A stretch of 64,000 nt of DNA from Allacma fusca (Eukaryota > Arthropoda > Collembola > Symphypleona > Sminthuridae), in contig OX359248.1 of assembly GCA_947179485.1 (NCBI GenBank), positions 49,114,847 through 49,178,846 of the forward strand. The letters are read 5' to 3'. The stretch's first letter is position 1. Each line of letters opens with the position of its first letter. The position numbers were made by a program, and so were the translations under genes. Positions 61,527-64,000 of the stretch are shown one piece after another. The notes below the pieces were generated by a model. That model saw nothing but the letters and a program-made list of their open reading frames with translations. It searched no databases and was not told the DNA's origin.

Positions 61527-64000
61527 TGGCGCTACCTTTGAATCTCCCTGTCAATTGAGTACTAACAAGAGTGAGAGAGAGAGGGAGAGAAAAAAAAAGA
61601 TAGACATGAGAATAAATATTCGCAAATTTGTTCTCAACTCTCAGAAAATCTATTACACAGGGAAATCCATTATGTACAGAGCTACTATGTGGGACTCTAT
61701 AGAGCATTTTGTTACTTCCATAGAAGACCCAAGTAATTGTCTACCGTCAGACTAGAGTATAAAAATATTTTCATCCTATCCCCACAACTCTCACAATTAC
61801 TATTCCGGAATTTAAAAAAATCCTAGTTGGAGGGCAGTTGTCACAAATGTGACCACAAGTGAAGGTAATTGGATCTGGCATGACCTGTTGTAGACCCAGG
61901 GGAAAATAAAATTGACCCCAGGAAGCCAAGTGAGGCTTAACGGTACGTGTGCTGGGGCATCGGACAGAGTACGAAAGTATATGAGAACAGTGAGTAATAG
62001 TTAATTCTTGAGCAAGCCTCTTTTTTGTGGGCTCGCTCTCCACCAACAGTACTGATTAGGCATATCATAAATAAATTAAATATGAAAATCAACTCTGCCT
62101 CTCTCCGTCTATCTTATCCACTTACGTGTCTAATGCCTTTAATGGAAAGAAAAGGAGAGAAAAATAAAGCAATCCATTCATGGATCGATGATTACTTTGA
62201 CCAAAAGTCTCTCCTGGCTGTCACGATTTTTCTCACATGAAGAGGGGGAAAAAAACGACAACTGTGTAAAGGCTCTATGACTCTCTGCTACACATGTACT
62301 TACCCCCGTACCTTTTCACATAGATACATGGACACTTATATGAAGACAGTTCCACTCAAAAAAAAAATCCATAGGTATGGCACAGCTCATGCATACTAGG
62401 TAAATGTAGATATTGTACATTAGATTAGAGCGGAATGTAACAGAGGTTTTTTTTCTCTCGTATGTATTTAACATGATTAGCTCCCGTGTATAATAAAAAT
62501 TACCTCCTTCAAATTGCATTAGACTGTCTTCTGTGTGTCTCTCTCACAGATAGAGAGAGAGAGAGAGAGAGAGCACTTTTGGTCTTTTGGAAATTTGCAC
62601 ACAGGACAGATCACGATTTAACATAATAGTGTCAAGTGGACCGTAATATTACATATCAGAGGGAAATAAATCCCCTAGTAGTAATTTAGCTCAACCTTTT
62701 CTGCATAATATGTTTATTTGATTTTCTCTCCCTATATGTAGGAGGCTGCACTCACAATCAGATACTTTGGCAAGTGCACGTGCAAGGTGTACACACATTT
62801 ACAGTCAAGGTTTGCTCACACAAGACCCCTTTCCTGTACAAGAAAAATTCTTAGTAGGATTTTCTAAGGGTGTATTTTTGAGGGGGGAAGGCTTATACAG
62901 TTACAGCAAGAGTCTCCTGTACACGTCTTCGTACCCACTGCTCATTGGTTTATGCATTTACATATATAATTACTACTACAGAGTTGTGTCTAATACTGGG
63001 AAGTAAAGTCACTCAAATAGAACCCAATGGTTGTTTTTCCCATCTGATGCTTACTCACTGACTGACTCAGACACCCAAGGAATGGCTCAAACGCGGTTGA
63101 TGACAATTTCATTTACAATAAGATCAAGTCTTTTATCAAAAGCAATTTAGAATTTACACCCTCCGGCTGGGAATTTGCACAATCTTCAGAGACAATCAGA
63201 GATTCATGACCGTCTCGTTCCTCCTGGCTTACTTGCTTGCCTGCCACAGAGACTCGAAATACTGTACATTGGAGTATCTATATCTATCTATCTTACTGTA
63301 GATATGTAGAGTGTGTGTACTAATCTCATGTTGTTGGAGGGAAAAAGTACAGCAGTTAAGATACCGAGGCTTGCCATTCTCTCCGTCCATTACAACTTTA
63401 TCTTGATCTTCCCTTTAGACAAACAACGCTAAATTCTTTCCTTTCAACTCACACTCAATGAGCTTAATTAGCTATAGTCTTCCGTGCAGTACTTTTTTTT
63501 AGACCTCCTCCATTATCCTGGTTCCTTGGGAGTGTGCAGAAAGGGACTTGCCACACTTGGAAATGTCCCTGTTACAATGTCCATAAGGAAATGCTCATTT
63601 CAAAAAATGTACATAGTCAAAATGAAGTCCCATGTTGGATTCCTAACTGTGAAAGGGAATTTGTGGGGGAGCTTTGAGCTGAGAATTGAGGTAATTAGCC
63701 ACATTTCCTTTTTTTTTTCCTACTCTCAAGGAATAATTCCCCTCATGAAAAATTAATACTTGTGTAAATTATGGGATTTGACGTTGGCGTGTATGAATTA
63801 ATTACTTCGCTAACATACATATGTAAGTATGTGTTCCTATCTGTACTAAATAAATTATTCCAATTATTTTGACGTCGATAATATGACCATGTTAGAAATC
63901 TCATGATAGAAGTTTCCTTTCTCACTCTGATGATGATGGAGACTCGGACAGTGAGTAAAAATAATTTTCCCTGGGGATGCTAGCAATGAAGGATGGATAG

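Larger units (their letters stand above)
52153..64000 (-). other. gro: Intron upstream of exon B (runs off the window)
   Basis: The exon encoding the FTIADTLERIKEEF-type start of the Q domain was searched for by eye on the minus strand and not found, so it lies beyond 64000 and this intron is at least 11.8 kb. Contents: GA tracts (52840, 59346, 60012, 62552), CT (55123, 58757), CA/TG (54632, 55623, 60540), MITE-like copies at 53252-53430 and 59781-59950, and a 14-bp minisatellite at 61405-61526. Confidence 0.7.

Noticed and set aside
61300-61707. 135-residue minus-strand frame with repeated FSYV/FLMCIF strings
   Set aside because: Translation of the 14-bp minisatellite.
1-64000. Retroelements, LINEs or other coding mobile elements
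   Set aside because: No reverse transcriptase, integrase, transposase or capsid-like motif was seen in any frame; only short noncoding elements are supported.

Overview
This 64-kb window looks like an intron-dominated stretch of an animal genome, probably an arthropod. It is AT-rich and loaded with AG/CT and AC/GT microsatellites and with dispersed TACATATGTA-like words. I see no bacterial-style gene packing, no rRNA, no convincing tRNA and no CRISPR array. My guess is a crustacean, possibly a caligid copepod, but that guess rests on texture only and is weak. None of the longer open frames looks like a protein.

The one gene I can support is on the minus strand: the 5' part of a Groucho/TLE transcriptional co-repressor gene. 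Seven short exons scattered over about 42 kb (52152 down to 9910) encode most of the N-terminal Q (tetramerisation) domain and part of the GP domain. In transcript order they are 52152-52089 (64 nt), 41394-41331 (64 nt), 37257-37213 (45 nt), 13934-13872 (63 nt), 13108-13034 (75 nt), 11137-11108 (30 nt) and 10123-9910 (214 nt). All have AG acceptors and GT donors, and the reading phases agree. The initiator-containing exon(s) must lie upstream, beyond 64000. The CcN, SP and WD40 exons must lie downstream, beyond position 1.

The most striking observation is that the first two exons are two versions of the same exon. They have the same 64-nt length, the same phase and the same 21-codon Q-domain segment, with 15 of 21 residues identical, and they lie 10.7 kb apart. 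Because 64 is not a multiple of 3, using both or neither breaks the frame, so they behave as a mutually exclusive pair that swaps part of the tetramerisation coiled coil. Two further possible isoform switches follow: a 30-nt in-frame microexon between the Q and GP domains, and a weak donor after the GP exon where read-through would give a short Q+GP protein resembling TLE5/AES.

Layout: 1-9909, intron after the GP exon, with microsatellites; 9910-13934, a cluster of four exons; 13935-37212, a 23-kb intron with many CT/GA tracts, hairpins and two low-confidence candidate exons; 37213-41394, two exons around a 4-kb intron; 41395-52088, the intron between the paired exons, with an AT-rich homeodomain-site-like block near 42.1-42.7 kb; 52153-64000, intron upstream of the paired exons, with MITE-like copies and a 14-bp minisatellite. 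Several short repeats ending in CAGT-type termini next to TA look like one nonautonomous DNA transposon family.
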